A stretch of 64,000 bases of DNA from Rhizobium sp. Pop5 (GTDB lineage: Bacteria; Pseudomonadota; Alphaproteobacteria; Rhizobiales; Rhizobiaceae), in NCBI RefSeq assembly GCF_024721175.1, contig NZ_CP099398.1, forward strand, positions 124,001-188,000, read 5' to 3'. A program made the position numbers and the translations under genes. Shown piece after piece: positions 44,994 through 55,596 of the stretch (the first letter of the stretch is position 1; every line of letters starts with the position of its first letter). The notes under the pieces are model-generated. The model was not told where the DNA came from, did not search any database, and saw only the letters and a list, made by a program, of their open reading frames with translations.

Positions 44994-45992
44994 ATGGACT
45001 TCTCGATGACCACATCAGACTCGAAAACTGAAGCACCATCTCGCTCATTGAGGGGTAAGAGCGCCATTTCGTGGATACTCGGGCTACCGCCCGCATACTA
45101 TGTGCTCGCAATCCTGGTTGCGGTTGCTCCAGCAGTGAGCGCCACGCTCATAAATCCCAACTACTGGTTTGTAATCCTCAAGCAGTCAGCGCCGCTCGGG
45201 ATCGCGGTGCTCGCCCAGTCGCTTGTCATGCGGGTGCGATCCATCGATCTCTCTGTCAGCGGTATTTTCGCGTTCGCGATTTATCTGGCCAGCTCGGGCC
45301 AGCTCAACAACTATCCACCGCTAATGACCGTCCTCATGCCTGTTGTGATTGGGCTAGCTGTGGGGGGTGTAAACGGAATACTCGTAGCATACGTGCGCGC
45401 TTCTGCCGTTATCTCCACACTAAGTGTTTCGGCCATTCTGATTGGGATCGTCCAATACATGAGCGCCGGCCGCGCGCCCGGTTCAACGCCAAGCTGGCTT
45501 CGAATACTTACGAGCGGCAATATCCACGGCCTTTCCTATTCCGTGGTCCTGTGGATCGTCATCGCCGCCCTGATTTCTATCGCATTTCGCTTTCTCATCG
45601 TCGGGCGTTACTTCAGGGCCGTCGGCGACAATCCGAGGGCGGCGGAAACTACAGGAATTCCGTTGGCACGTACGATTTTTGTCTCGCACACGCTCGCGGG
45701 CGCCCTGACAGGCATCGCGGCCCTGGTCCAGGTATCCGCGTTGGCGGTCGGCACCATCAAGCCAGGCTTCGACACCTTCATGAATGCTCTCGCCGCCACG
45801 ATCCTCGGCGGTGTGACGTTCGGCGTCGACCGGGGCGGCGTCGCCGGGCCGTTCGTTGCCGTCGTTGCCTTCAGCTTCCTGTTCGCGATGCTGACCGTCT
45901 TCGGCATCCAGGAGCCGGGCAAGCTTATCGTCCAGGGCGTGATCATTGCATTTGCCGCAATCATCTACGGTGCGCGCGCGGGTCGCGTCTAG
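44994..45992 (+). CDS. ABC importer permease, second subunit (RbsC family)
   Basis: 332 aa polytopic membrane protein (GIAVLAQSLVMRVRSIDLSV early; NALAATILGGVTFGVDRGGVAG late). ATG 44994 lies 5 nt after the preceding stop; TTG 44985, overlapping that stop, and ATG 45006 are alternatives. A two-permease layout like that of the first importer. Confidence 0.9.
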   Translation: MDFSMTTSDSKTEAPSRSLRGKSAISWILGLPPAYYVLAILVAVAPAVSATLINPNYWFVILKQSAPLGIAVLAQSLVMRVRSIDLSVSGIFAFAIYLASSGQLNNYPPLMTVLMPVVIGLAVGGVNGILVAYVRASAVISTLSVSAILIGIVQYMSAGRAPGSTPSWLRILTSGNIHGLSYSVVLWIVIAALISIAFRFLIVGRYFRAVGDNPRAAETTGIPLARTIFVSHTLAGALTGIAALVQVSALAVGTIKPGFDTFMNALAATILGGVTFGVDRGGVAGPFVAVVAFSFLFAMLTVFGIQEPGKLIVQGVIIAFAAIIYGARAGRV

Positions 45993-46050
45993 TCCGTCGG
46001 GCCGATCAAGTCATTCCCGTAGCAATTGCGGGAGAACGCAGGAGAATATA

Positions 46051-47154
46051 ATGGTGAAAATCACTGCGGCTGTCGCCGTGAAGCCAAAGAGCCCGCTGGA
46101 GTTCCGTGAACTCGAACTGGCTGACCCCGAAGGCAACGAGATCCTGGTTCGCACGGTTGCGAGCGGGATCTGCCACACGGACTTGCTGCTTCGCGACGGT
46201 ATTTTTGGCCCGCCGGCACCGGTGATCCCGGGGCACGAAGGCGTCGGCGTCGTCGAGGCGGTCGGACCAGAAGTTCAGAGCCTCAAAGTGGGTGATCACG
46301 TCGCACTGAGCCAGAGCTCATGCGGATTCTGCGCCGACTGCCGCCGTTCTCACCCAATGAACTGCCAAAATTATACCCAGTACAATCTTACGGGGCTTCG
46401 TCCGAATGGTAAGAAGGCATTGCTCTGCGATGAAGTTGGCATTGGCAGCAATTTCGTGGGCCAGTCGTCCTTTGCGACGCATATCCTTGCGACTGAAAAC
46501 AATGCAGCGCTTTTGCCGAAAACAGACCTCGACCTTACCGACGCTGCGCCACTCGGGTGCGGCATGGCAACGGGTGCAGGAACAGTGATAAACGCGATGA
46601 AGCCGGAAATAGGGTCGACGATAGCCGTTTTCGGCGCAGGTGCTGTCGGCATGGCCGCCGTGATGGCCGCCAAAGTTCGTCGGTGCAGCAAGATTATCAT
46701 CATAGATCTGAATCAGCAGAGGCTAGACATGGCCATGGGGCTTGGTGCCACACATGCGATCAACGGCAAAGATCCCGACGTAGTCAACCAGATCCATGCG
46801 CTGACGGGCGGCGGTGCCGACTTCGCGATCGACGCAGTTGGCATCATTCCGGTTATTCTGAACTCGATCAAGTGCACCCGTGCCGGCGGGCACGTTGTCT
46901 TGCTCGGCCTCGACGCGCTCGGTAACGACATTCCCATCCCCCTCGATCTAATGGTGTTCAATCGCAAGATCCAGGGTGCGATCCTTGGTGATCAGATTCC
47001 ACAGCTGTTCATTCCGCAGATGATGGATCTTAATCAGGCTGGGCTTTTCCCCTTCCAAAAATTGATCACCAAGTATCCCTTCGAGAAGATCAACGAAGCG
47101 ATCGCGGACGCCGAAGCCGGGCGAGTGATCAAGCCGGTCGTCGTTTTCAATTAG
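46051..47154 (+). CDS. Zinc alcohol dehydrogenase, aryl-alcohol type
   Basis: 367 aa MDR enzyme with GICHTDL and GHEGVG (catalytic zinc), CGFCADCRRSHPMNC (structural zinc), FGAGAVGMAAVMAAKVR (NAD), and the family end EKINEAIADAEAGRVIKPVV. Colinear with the enzyme at 39005 (same family, clearly diverged). ATG 46051 follows a GGAGAAT; in the second importer operon, 58 nt after the permease. Co-expression with the importer suggests that the imported compound or an early product bears a primary alcohol or aldehyde. Confidence 0.92.
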   Translation: MVKITAAVAVKPKSPLEFRELELADPEGNEILVRTVASGICHTDLLLRDGIFGPPAPVIPGHEGVGVVEAVGPEVQSLKVGDHVALSQSSCGFCADCRRSHPMNCQNYTQYNLTGLRPNGKKALLCDEVGIGSNFVGQSSFATHILATENNAALLPKTDLDLTDAAPLGCGMATGAGTVINAMKPEIGSTIAVFGAGAVGMAAVMAAKVRRCSKIIIIDLNQQRLDMAMGLGATHAINGKDPDVVNQIHALTGGGADFAIDAVGIIPVILNSIKCTRAGGHVVLLGLDALGNDIPIPLDLMVFNRKIQGAILGDQIPQLFIPQMMDLNQAGLFPFQKLITKYPFEKINEAIADAEAGRVIKPVVVFN

Positions 47155-47166
47155 GAGCCAGCGCAA

Positions 47167-47478
47167 ATGACATCGAAGAAGTCAGAGGAACAGCACCTTG
47201 TCGTGGAATTCAAAACCACGTCCCAAAATCGAAATCGCGTAAAAGAACTCCTTCAGGAATTCATTGGACCCGCCCGCGAAGAGTCTGGTTGTCTCTACTA
47301 CGACCTCTACCAGCGGTCGGACGATCCGAACACTTTCATCATCTTAGACGGCTGGCAGAATGAGGCGGCTGTCGTTGGCCATGGCGAACATCCTAATGTC
47401 AAGCGGGTGCTGGAGCCTCTTCTTCCACTGTTGGTGAGTCCACCGTCGATTAATGTAAATACCCGTATCAGCGACTGA
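47167..47478 (+). CDS. ABM-domain (antibiotic biosynthesis monooxygenase-like) small protein
   Basis: 103 aa dimeric alpha+beta barrel domain: VEFKTTSQNRNRVKELL, the core EESGCLYYDLYQRSDDPNTF and FIILDGWQNEAAVVGH. The family includes cofactor-free quinol monooxygenases and detoxifying proteins (YgiN-type). ATG 47167 is 12 nt after the dehydrogenase stop. It may act on a quinol-like intermediate, matching the NADH:quinone oxidoreductase that follows; this is inference. Confidence 0.85.
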   Translation: MTSKKSEEQHLVVEFKTTSQNRNRVKELLQEFIGPAREESGCLYYDLYQRSDDPNTFIILDGWQNEAAVVGHGEHPNVKRVLEPLLPLLVSPPSINVNTRISD

Positions 47479-47541
47479 TCGGGCGCAATGGCCATTTCTA
47501 CGAGGCGCGCGCCCCGAGCGCGCAGGTTTGAGGGAGACGAA

Positions 47542-48807
47542 ATGGATACGCATCGAGTTGTCGTAGTCGGCGGTGGCTTTGCCGGACTCCAGTTAGCGAA
47601 GGACCTCAAGTGTCCCGACACTTCCATAACGATCGTCGACAGGCGCAACCATCACCTCTTTCAACCGCTCCTCTACCAAGTTGCCACGACTGTATTGGCA
47701 ACCTCGGAGATAGCCTGGCCCATCAGAGCATTGTTCAGAGGACGAAAGGATGTATCGACGCTGCTGGGCGAGGTTGTTGGCGTTGATACCGAGGCACGCG
47801 TAGTATCGCTCAAGGATGGGAATGCTATTCCCTATGACACGCTCGTTCTCGCGACAGGTGCAAGGCACGCCTATTTTGGCCGGGACGAGTGGGAGCCGTT
47901 TGCGCCCGGGCTAAAGGCACTCGAAGACGCGACGACCATCCGGCGGCGGCTTCTTCTCGCGTTTGAGAAGGCCGAATTGGAGGCTGATCCCGAACGGCGG
48001 AAGGCAATGCTCACGTTCAGCATAATCGGAGCAGGCCCGACAGGCGTGGAGATGGCTGGGATTATAGCGCAACTGGCCCAACGAACTCTTGTTGAGGAGT
48101 TCCGTAGCATCGACACCAGATCGGCGCGCATCCTTCTCATCGAGGCAGGTCCACGTGTCCTACCCGTGTTCCCGGAGGCACTTTCGAGATATGCCGAGCA
48201 GTCGCTAATCAAGATGGGCGTCGAAGTGAGAACAGGCATTCCCGTGACGGCATGCAACGAGAACGGCATCGCGATCGGAGATGAGTTCGTTTCAAGCCGG
48301 ACCGTCATCTGGGCTGCGGGGGTGCAAGCGTCGAACGCCGCCGCCTGGGTCGGTGCTGAAAAGGACAGGGCGGGTAGGGCGGTCGTGCAGCCAGATCTGA
48401 CTGTTGGCGGTAAGCCCGAGATTTTTATTATTGGAGATACTGCCTCCGTGAAGGCCGCTGATGGAACACCCGTCCCCGGAGTGGCTCCCGCCGCCAAACA
48501 GCAAGGCAAATATGTCGCTTCGGTAATTGAAGCACGACGTCTGGGTACACCCACTCCAAGTGCGTTCAGATATAGGCATCTGGGAAACCTGGCTACCATC
48601 GGGCCGAATTCGGCTGTTATCGACTTCGGGAAGATCCGGCTCAAGGGCGGAATTGCATGGTGGATTTGGGGGCTTGCCCATATCTACTTCCTGATAGGTA
48701 CGAGGAGCAGATTGGCAGTGGGACTAAGCTGGCTATGGATCTTTGTTTCCGGCCATCACTCCGCACGTTTGATCACGCAAAAAGAAACCTTAAAGGATGA
48801 GGTTTAG
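47542..48807 (+). CDS. Type II NADH:quinone oxidoreductase (Ndh family)
   Basis: 421 aa single-subunit flavoprotein. FAD loop VVGGGFAGLQLAK at the N-terminus, RRNHHLFQPLLYQVAT, NAD loop IIGAGPTGVEMAGI, FIIGDTA and GVAPAAKQQGKYVA, and a C-terminal membrane-contact helix (WWIWGLAHIYFLIGTRSRL). ATG 47542 follows GGGAGAC; an in-frame start at 47488 lacks one. End of the second importer operon. Would reoxidise NADH produced by the several dehydrogenases of the island. Confidence 0.92.
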   Translation: MDTHRVVVVGGGFAGLQLAKDLKCPDTSITIVDRRNHHLFQPLLYQVATTVLATSEIAWPIRALFRGRKDVSTLLGEVVGVDTEARVVSLKDGNAIPYDTLVLATGARHAYFGRDEWEPFAPGLKALEDATTIRRRLLLAFEKAELEADPERRKAMLTFSIIGAGPTGVEMAGIIAQLAQRTLVEEFRSIDTRSARILLIEAGPRVLPVFPEALSRYAEQSLIKMGVEVRTGIPVTACNENGIAIGDEFVSSRTVIWAAGVQASNAAAWVGAEKDRAGRAVVQPDLTVGGKPEIFIIGDTASVKAADGTPVPGVAPAAKQQGKYVASVIEARRLGTPTPSAFRYRHLGNLATIGPNSAVIDFGKIRLKGGIAWWIWGLAHIYFLIGTRSRLAVGLSWLWIFVSGHHSARLITQKETLKDEV

Positions 48808-49025
48808 TCGCTAGCGCGAGCACGCCCGAGTCTGCTGGGCCGTGAATGGAGACCATCAAAGGCCAGACATTTGGGAATCGGTTGCGAAGCGATGGTTGGC
48901 AGCAGGTAACAATTCTGTCGGAGTTCCATATATAACAATGATTGATCTTCGCACTATCAACTTAGGCGACTTCGACTGCGTCGAATTCACGGCGAGGACT
49001 GGCCGCGACAAGTCAATTGCCCTGT

Positions 49026-49049
49026 CCGCCTGTCGTTAGCGATAGGCGG
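49026..49049. terminator. Hairpin between ndh operon and AraC gene
   Basis: CCGCCTGTCG-TTAG-CGATAGGCGG, 10-bp stem with one G-T pair and a 4-nt loop. Located about 220 bp after the ndh gene and 50 bp before the AraC gene. No U-run; may end read-through or act in the AraC leader. Confidence 0.5.
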
Positions 49050-49097
49050 GCCTCATGCTTGAATACCGTTTCGGGAAGGAAGTGATGATGTGGAGAG

Positions 49098-50069
49098 TTG
49101 AGAGTGTCCCCCTCTAAGATTGACCATTTCTCGCTCAAAGGTACCTGCAGCGAGGAACTCGCGGCAGCGCTTTCGAGGCTTTCCCCGCAATCTGAAGCGC
49201 ATGTACATGGCGATAAGACGATCGCCTACGATGTACATGCGATTACCAATGGTCCGATTGCAGTTATTGCCGCGCACTACGAGGGCGACCTAACGGTCCA
49301 GCACCGGGGACCGGCGGAGGCAAACATCATCATGCTTCCACTACATGGGCGATCGGTCGTTACCGTTGACGGCAGACAAATCCCCTCAGAGGGAACGCGG
49401 GGCGTTTTCGTGAACAGTATGTCGGCGAGTACGACCCAATTCATTGGGCCCAGGAAACATTTGGGGCTTAGGATCGCCCATGATGAGCTGACGCGCCGTT
49501 TGGGATGTCGGCTCAATACGCCAATAAGAGGCAGCCTCGATTTTTCGCCAGAAATCGACCTATCGGTCGGGTTCGGCTCCCTTTTGGTTCAACTGGTACC
49601 AGTGCTGTATGCTGGATTACGAGACGGAACCCTCCTTCAATCACCGATAGCACTTCATCACCTCACTGAAACGACGATGGAGCTTTTGATTGAAGCTGCG
49701 CAGCATCGCTACTCATCTGAGTTATGCCGCGTTGCTGAATCACCCTTACCCAAGGCCGTTAAGCGGGCGGTCGACTATATGCGTGCCAATATTACTCGGC
49801 CGCTATCTCTTGAGGAAATCGCAACGGCTTGTGGCGTAAGCCGACGCACTCTTCAAAGCGGTTTTCGCAACTTTCGGAATACGACCCCTCTGGCATTCCT
49901 GCAGCACCTACGGTTGGAATTAGTGCATCAGGAACTGATGACAGGCGAACCTGGCCTCTCGGTCACGCAGGTCGCTCTGAAATGGGGCTTCGTGCATAGA
50001 GGCAGATTTTCTGCGGACTATCGCAAGCGCTATGGGGTACTTCCCTCGGAAACATTGCGTATATCATAA
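49098..50069 (+). CDS. AraC-family transcriptional regulator
   Basis: 323 aa. N-terminal ligand/dimerisation domain (about 1-200; IIMLPLHGRSVVTVDG) followed by two helix-turn-helix motifs, LSLEEIATACGVSRRTLQSGFRNF and LSVTQVALKWGFVHRGRFSADYRKRYG, with the AraC signature. The start is TTG 49098 or GTG 49104; no in-frame ATG is near. Close relative of the frameshifted regulator at 13388. It precedes a chemoreceptor and a c-di-GMP protein in the same direction and may control them. Confidence 0.9.
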   Translation: MRVSPSKIDHFSLKGTCSEELAAALSRLSPQSEAHVHGDKTIAYDVHAITNGPIAVIAAHYEGDLTVQHRGPAEANIIMLPLHGRSVVTVDGRQIPSEGTRGVFVNSMSASTTQFIGPRKHLGLRIAHDELTRRLGCRLNTPIRGSLDFSPEIDLSVGFGSLLVQLVPVLYAGLRDGTLLQSPIALHHLTETTMELLIEAAQHRYSSELCRVAESPLPKAVKRAVDYMRANITRPLSLEEIATACGVSRRTLQSGFRNFRNTTPLAFLQHLRLELVHQELMTGEPGLSVTQVALKWGFVHRGRFSADYRKRYGVLPSETLRIS

Positions 50070-50361
50070 GCAGATTGCGCCGACCGAGCTACGATCAGCC
50101 GGCACGCTCGACCGTCCTCAAGGCTTGCAGCAACAGCACTCTCCAGAAAAGCCGACTGCCTCGGCCCAAGATCTGTCTTGCAGTTGATCCCCTGAACGCG
50201 ACGATGTTCCGATCTGCGCAACGCAGTTCAAGACCACTACAGGGGTTAATCTTATAGTAATTATGCCGAGGTCATCTCACACATAGCGGTCAATGTCGCA
50301 ATGTTCTGGACCGCGTCGCTAATGGAAGCCGGTGTAATTTATAGTCGTCTATGAGGAACAT

Positions 50362-52622
50362 ATGTCGAGACTGCCGCTATCTCTACTTTTAATGATTTTG
50401 GCAATTATCCCGTTGACGGCGTTCGTAATCATCGGAGTATCAACATCACTGGGATATTACCGAGAATACTCTACCTTCCGCAGCGCACAAACAACGCAGC
50501 GACTTGGGCGGGAAGGCGGATTCCTCGCCCAAGCTATAGCGGCGGAAGCGTTTGCAGGCGCCGACGTGCGTCGGGCAAAGCAAGCTGCATCGGACAGGGC
50601 TTTTACAGCGGTCTTTTCCGCTTACGACTCTTGGAAAAAGGCATTCGACGATCCGGCCATAGAACGGGCGGTACAGATCATTCGTGAAAGGCGGGACAAT
50701 ATCGATAGCTTCCGCCGGCGCGTCGATGACGGAACGGCTAGCGAGGCGGAGGGAGCTGTTGCTTTGCGCCCGGCTGCCCTTGCGGGCTTGGAGCTCGTCC
50801 GTCGCACTGGGGCGACTGTCAATGATTTGGATTTAGCACGCCAAATTACCGGTTTTCACGCGCTCATGCAGATCACGGAAGCTAGTTTGCTGGAGATCAG
50901 GCCCGGCCGAGCCTACGTCAAAAATTCAGCCATGTCCGTCGATCTATTTTCGTCCCTCTTACAGTCAAAAAATCTAAAGCAGCTTTATGTGCCTGCGATG
51001 CAGGAATTTCTCCCCGCCGATCTCGTCAAATCTTATGACGACTTCGAGGCCAGCGCCGCAGGCAAGTTCATCGCGGGCGTTCGCGATCAGATGTATGCAA
51101 ACCAGCCAGGCGTTTCCTTCCCCCCGAGACGTTGGATCGATGGAATGAAATCACCCAACAGCGGGCTGCTTTGTTGACCGCACTCATTATGCGCACCGGC
51201 GACGAGTTGGACGAGATGGCATTTCAGCGTTACGCCGATCTTCGCAATGCCTTTATCGGCTACTCCGGCGCCACGCTTCTGATCATGTCTACGGTACTCA
51301 TTTTGTGCATTTCGGTCGTTCGGAGAATTTCAAGCTCCATTCGGACTCTGACAAGCCGAATGAAGGCACTCGCAGAAGGCGATACGTCGGCGCCGGTGCC
51401 CTTGACGATCCGACGCGACGAGATCGGGGACATGGCGCGTTGCCTTGAGTTTTTCCGCGGCGCGGCCATACAGAAAAGTAACCTGGAGACATCCGCGGAA
51501 GCTGAGCGCATTCGTTCTGACCAAGAGAAGCTGGATATTCAGGTAAGGGCGGAAAAAGAAGCAGAAGAGCGCCTCATCCGAGCGACGACGGCATTGGCAA
51601 CCGGGTTGAAGCGGATGGCGGATGGAGACTTGATTTATGAGATTGAGGAGCCGTTAGCGCCACAGTTTGAAAGTTTGCGCAGGGATTTCAACGCTTCCAT
51701 TCGTCAGCTCCGGGACGTGCTTGTTACCGTCGGCCATTCAGTCGAAACGGTCACGAATGGCAGCTCGGGCGTCTCGGCCGCATCTGAAAATCTTTCAAGA
51801 CGCACGGAGCAGCAGGCGGCTTCGCTCGAGGAAACTGCAGCGGCGTTGGAGGAGATAACCGTCAACGTTGCATCGACCACGAAGAGGACGGCTGAGGCGC
51901 GCGGAGCCGTCCAACAGATGCGAGATCATGCGGAAATGTCCGGTCGGGTTGTACGCGATGCTATCGGCGCCATGAATCGCATTGAAAACTCCTCCAAGCA
52001 GATTTCCCAGATCATCAGCGTCATCGACGCGATCGCCTTCCAAACGAACCTCCTGGCGCTGAACGCCGGCGTCGAAGCAGCGCGTGCTGGCGACGCGGGA
52101 AAAGGCTTTGCGGTTGTTGCCCAGGAGGTCAGGGAGCTTGCACAGCGCTCAGCGACAGCGGCAAAAGAAATCAAGGATCTCATCGGCAATTCAGCTCTTG
52201 CCGTCGACGAAGGCGTAAGGCTCGTGAGTGAAACCGGATCGGGCCTGAGAACGATTGAAGAGCTTGTGCAGGATGTAAATCTTCATATGGACGCAATCGC
52301 AACGGCCTCCCAGGAACAATCGTCGGGCCTGCGCGAGATCAACGGCGCGGTTAACCATATGGACCATGCCACTCAAGAAAATGCGAGCATGGTCGCGGAG
52401 ATGAATACTGCAGGATCGCACCTCGCTCAAGAGAGCCAAAGCCTAGCCGCACTGTTGAAACATTTCCACTTCAAAGACGAGAGCGGGAAGCCACAGAAGG
52501 TCACGGGCGAACTTGGGAAGAGCTTCCCGCCCGGTCAGACAATGGTTGACCGCGGAGACTATCCGATGCGCCGTGGTAACCTGGTGCTCGCGCCTTCGAA
52601 TGATGATTGGCAAGCGTTCTAA
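50362..52622 (+). pseudogene. Methyl-accepting chemotaxis protein with NIT-type sensor domain, frameshifted
   Basis: Two frames, 50362 to about 51125 and about 51126 to 52622. The first has TM1 (LLLMILAIIPLTAFVIIGV) and a helical periplasmic region of nitrate/nitrite-sensor (NIT) style; the second has TM2 ([17 protein letters not shown]), HAMP, the conserved tip [19 protein letters not shown] and a terminal DWQAF, an xWxxF CheR/CheB tether. The break is a run of six C at 51120-51125; a seventh C gives a single 753-residue protein reading [19 protein letters not shown] 50362 follows GAGGAA. True lesion or base-calling error; with one base it would be a normal receptor. Confidence 0.87.
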
Positions 52623-52797
52623 ATGATATGGGCGGCGTCGCCGACCACATGCAAATACACGTCTTTGATGATTCTGAATGAGAGCGATATCCCGGTGGGG
52701 TAGCGGCATGGTACTCCGCCAAATGACTTGTGCGGTCCTAACAAAATGCTGGCTTGACGGATGATTGCTCAGCCACGTGACAAAGCAGGACAGGCAC

Positions 52798-55596
52798 ATG
52801 AAACACGTACGTCAATCGGAACGCACATCCCGCCCCGAACAGCCTGTGGAAGTGCAGATGGCGACTGATGCTCAAATCGACCAGGGGCGTGGAGCCTTCC
52901 GCAACGCGGTCAATGCCAGCCCTCCGCTTGCCACGGGCACGGCCCCGCCATTTTCGGAAGCCTCCGTTGTCCGGCCATCGCACGGTCACGACGCAGATGT
53001 CGCAAGTCTGAAGCAACCGTTTGAGAAGGCTTTCCGGGCGAATCCCCGGCATCCTGCGACAAACGTCGACTTGCCATTCAACGCCGAAGAGATGTCCAGT
53101 GCCGTCGTACTCGACGCGATCCCGTTACCCGTCTTCTTCAAAAACAGAGATGGGATACACCTTGGTTGCAACAGGGCCTTCGAAAGCTTCTCCGGCCGCT
53201 CAAAGGGAGATATTATCGGAAAAACCGTTTTCGATTTGGTGCCCGCACCCATAGCCGAGACGTATGCCGCGTTGGACGAGGCGCTTTTTGCAAATGGCGG
53301 TGTTCAGCAATATGAAGCAAAGGCCACCACCGAGAATGGTGGTGTCGTTGATCTTTTACTCAGCAAGACCGCAATCACTGATATCGCTGGTAACAGGATC
53401 GGCTTGGTTGGCGTGATGTTGGACATCACAGAGCGAAAACGTGCGGAGCATGATCTCAAAGAGGCTCTTGAATTCGCAGAGGGAATTATTGCCGCCATTC
53501 CTGACGTTCTGTTCGAGGTAAATGCCGACGGTCGCTACCTGCAGGTCTGGGCAAGGAATCAGGAGATCCTGGCGCAGCGAAAAGAAGTGCTGCTCGGCAA
53601 GCTTGTCCGCGATGTGCTCCCTCCAGATCAGGCCGACATCGCTATGCTGGCTCTTGAAGAAGCCGATGAAACCGGCGCCTCCTACGGTCGTTGTGTCCGT
53701 ATAGCCCTACCAAACGGCGAATCCCGTTGGTTTGAACTGTCGGTCGCAAGGCGACCAAGCAGCAATCACTCAACCGTCACTTTTCTGGTGTTATCTCGCG
53801 ATATTACCGAACGAAAGCACGCCGAGGGCACGACTATTGAAGCTCGGGCTCGCCTCCTAAGTGTCCTGCAGACCATTCCGGATATGGTATGGCTGAAAGA
53901 CGTAACAGGCAAATATCTGTTGTGCAATCATGCCTTCGAAGAATTGGTCGGCAAGGCAGAAGCGGAAATCGTCGGGAAAACGGATTATGACCTGTTTACT
54001 CCCGAACTCGCCCAGTTTTTTCGTGACAAGGATGAGGAGGCCATGCAAGCCGGCCGTATTCTCATCAATGAGGAACGGTTTACCGCTCACGAGGACGGTC
54101 GATCAACGCTTTTGGAGACTCGTAAGGTTCCGGTATTCACGGGGGGAAAGCTGATGGGGATCCTCGGCGTCGCCCGCGATATCACCGAACTGGACACGTC
54201 CCGTAAGAAAATCCATCAGATGGCATTCTACGATTCTCTGACCGGCCTGCCTAACCGGACACTTTTCAATGAACGGCTACGCGAGATGATCGGGGACGCG
54301 GCTTCGGCGGGCCAGCGAGCCGGGGTGATGCTGATCGACATGGACCATTTCAAAGCGATCAATGACACTATGGGACATCCCGTCGGTGACGAGTTGCTGC
54401 GGCAGGTGGCGACACGCATGAAAAAAGGCGTCCGTGCCAGCGACACCGTGGCGAGACTCGGTGGAGATGAATTTGCAGTCTTGCTGCCCAATGTTCAGGA
54501 CAATGACGATTTGGCTCAAATTGCCAGCAGAATGCTTGCCGCATTCGGCGAACGCTTCATGCTTTCCGACAGGGAGATCTTTGTATCCTGCAGCATCGGG
54601 ATATCGGTATTTCCAAATGACGGCGACGCTCCCGACGATTTGGTGAAATATGCGGATTCTGCGATGTATTTGGCGAAGCGCTCGGGGCGTAGCAACTTCC
54701 GCTTCTACTCAAAGGATCTCACGATTGGGGCTGAAAAGCGCCTAGCGCTAGAATCAGACCTACGCCTAGCTTTGAAACATGAGCAACTTGAACTCCATTA
54801 TCAGCCAAAGGTCCTATTGGACAACGGAAAGGTGATCGGTTCAGAAGCACTGCTACGATGGCATCATCCGAAGATGGGAATGATCCCTCCGGGAGAATTC
54901 ATAGGTGTCGCCGAGGAAACGGGATTGATCATCGATCTTGGACGATGGGTGCTGCATGAGGCGTGTTGCACGGCTGCCGTCATGAATGCAGATGGACTGC
55001 CCCCGCACAAGATTGCGGTAAATTTGTCTCCTAAGCAGTTTCAATGCCCGCGTTTGTCGCAAACGGTGGCGGACGTATTGCAGGAAACCGGTTGTCGTGC
55101 GGAGTGGATCGAGGTTGAAATAACTGAGAGTCTCCTGCTCCATAACTGCGAGGGCGTTTCGACGACACTCTCTCAATTGCATGCGAGCGGAATTTCCATA
55201 GCGATCGATGATTTCGGCACCGGCTACTCATCTCTGAGCTATTTGGCTAACTTTCCCATTGATACCCTCAAGATTGATCGGTCATTCATCAATCGATCCG
55301 ACAAGCGAAGTAGAGAACTGGTCAAGGCAATTCTCTCAATTGCGCGCTGCCTAGGGCAAAATGTAGTCGCTGAGGGCGTGGAGACGGTCGATCAAGAAAA
55401 ATTCTTGGTTGAAAGCGGCTGCGCTGTGGCACAGGGGTTCTACTATAGCAAGCCCATCCCGAAGTCCGAACTTCTCGCTGCAAACGCAGTGCCCGAGTTC
55501 TCTCGCGGTGATTCCCATCTTACGCCGATGCCCGCAGAGGAAGGGGTGGCACTCATGCGCTTGCCGCCCGCAACTGTTGGGACCCGAACCGCGTGA
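52798..55596 (+). CDS. PAS-GGDEF-EAL cyclic-di-GMP turnover protein
   Basis: 932 aa, paralogue of the protein at 20908 with a longer unrelated N-terminal extension (about 80 residues). Three PAS repeats (PVFFKNRDGIHLGCN; FEVNADGRYLQVW; MVWLKDVTGKYLLCN), GGDEF (RLGGDEFAVLL, inhibitory RASD upstream), EAL (GSEALLRW, EITES, DDFGTGYSSL, AEGVE). Both active sites intact. ATG 52798 is chosen over an upstream TTG. Lies 175 bp after the chemoreceptor gene, repeating the order seen in the first signalling block. Confidence 0.92.
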   Translation: MKHVRQSERTSRPEQPVEVQMATDAQIDQGRGAFRNAVNASPPLATGTAPPFSEASVVRPSHGHDADVASLKQPFEKAFRANPRHPATNVDLPFNAEEMSSAVVLDAIPLPVFFKNRDGIHLGCNRAFESFSGRSKGDIIGKTVFDLVPAPIAETYAALDEALFANGGVQQYEAKATTENGGVVDLLLSKTAITDIAGNRIGLVGVMLDITERKRAEHDLKEALEFAEGIIAAIPDVLFEVNADGRYLQVWARNQEILAQRKEVLLGKLVRDVLPPDQADIAMLALEEADETGASYGRCVRIALPNGESRWFELSVARRPSSNHSTVTFLVLSRDITERKHAEGTTIEARARLLSVLQTIPDMVWLKDVTGKYLLCNHAFEELVGKAEAEIVGKTDYDLFTPELAQFFRDKDEEAMQAGRILINEERFTAHEDGRSTLLETRKVPVFTGGKLMGILGVARDITELDTSRKKIHQMAFYDSLTGLPNRTLFNERLREMIGDAASAGQRAGVMLIDMDHFKAINDTMGHPVGDELLRQVATRMKKGVRASDTVARLGGDEFAVLLPNVQDNDDLAQIASRMLAAFGERFMLSDREIFVSCSIGISVFPNDGDAPDDLVKYADSAMYLAKRSGRSNFRFYSKDLTIGAEKRLALESDLRLALKHEQLELHYQPKVLLDNGKVIGSEALLRWHHPKMGMIPPGEFIGVAEETGLIIDLGRWVLHEACCTAAVMNADGLPPHKIAVNLSPKQFQCPRLSQTVADVLQETGCRAEWIEVEITESLLLHNCEGVSTTLSQLHASGISIAIDDFGTGYSSLSYLANFPIDTLKIDRSFINRSDKRSRELVKAILSIARCLGQNVVAEGVETVDQEKFLVESGCAVAQGFYYSKPIPKSELLAANAVPEFSRGDSHLTPMPAEEGVALMRLPPATVGTRTA

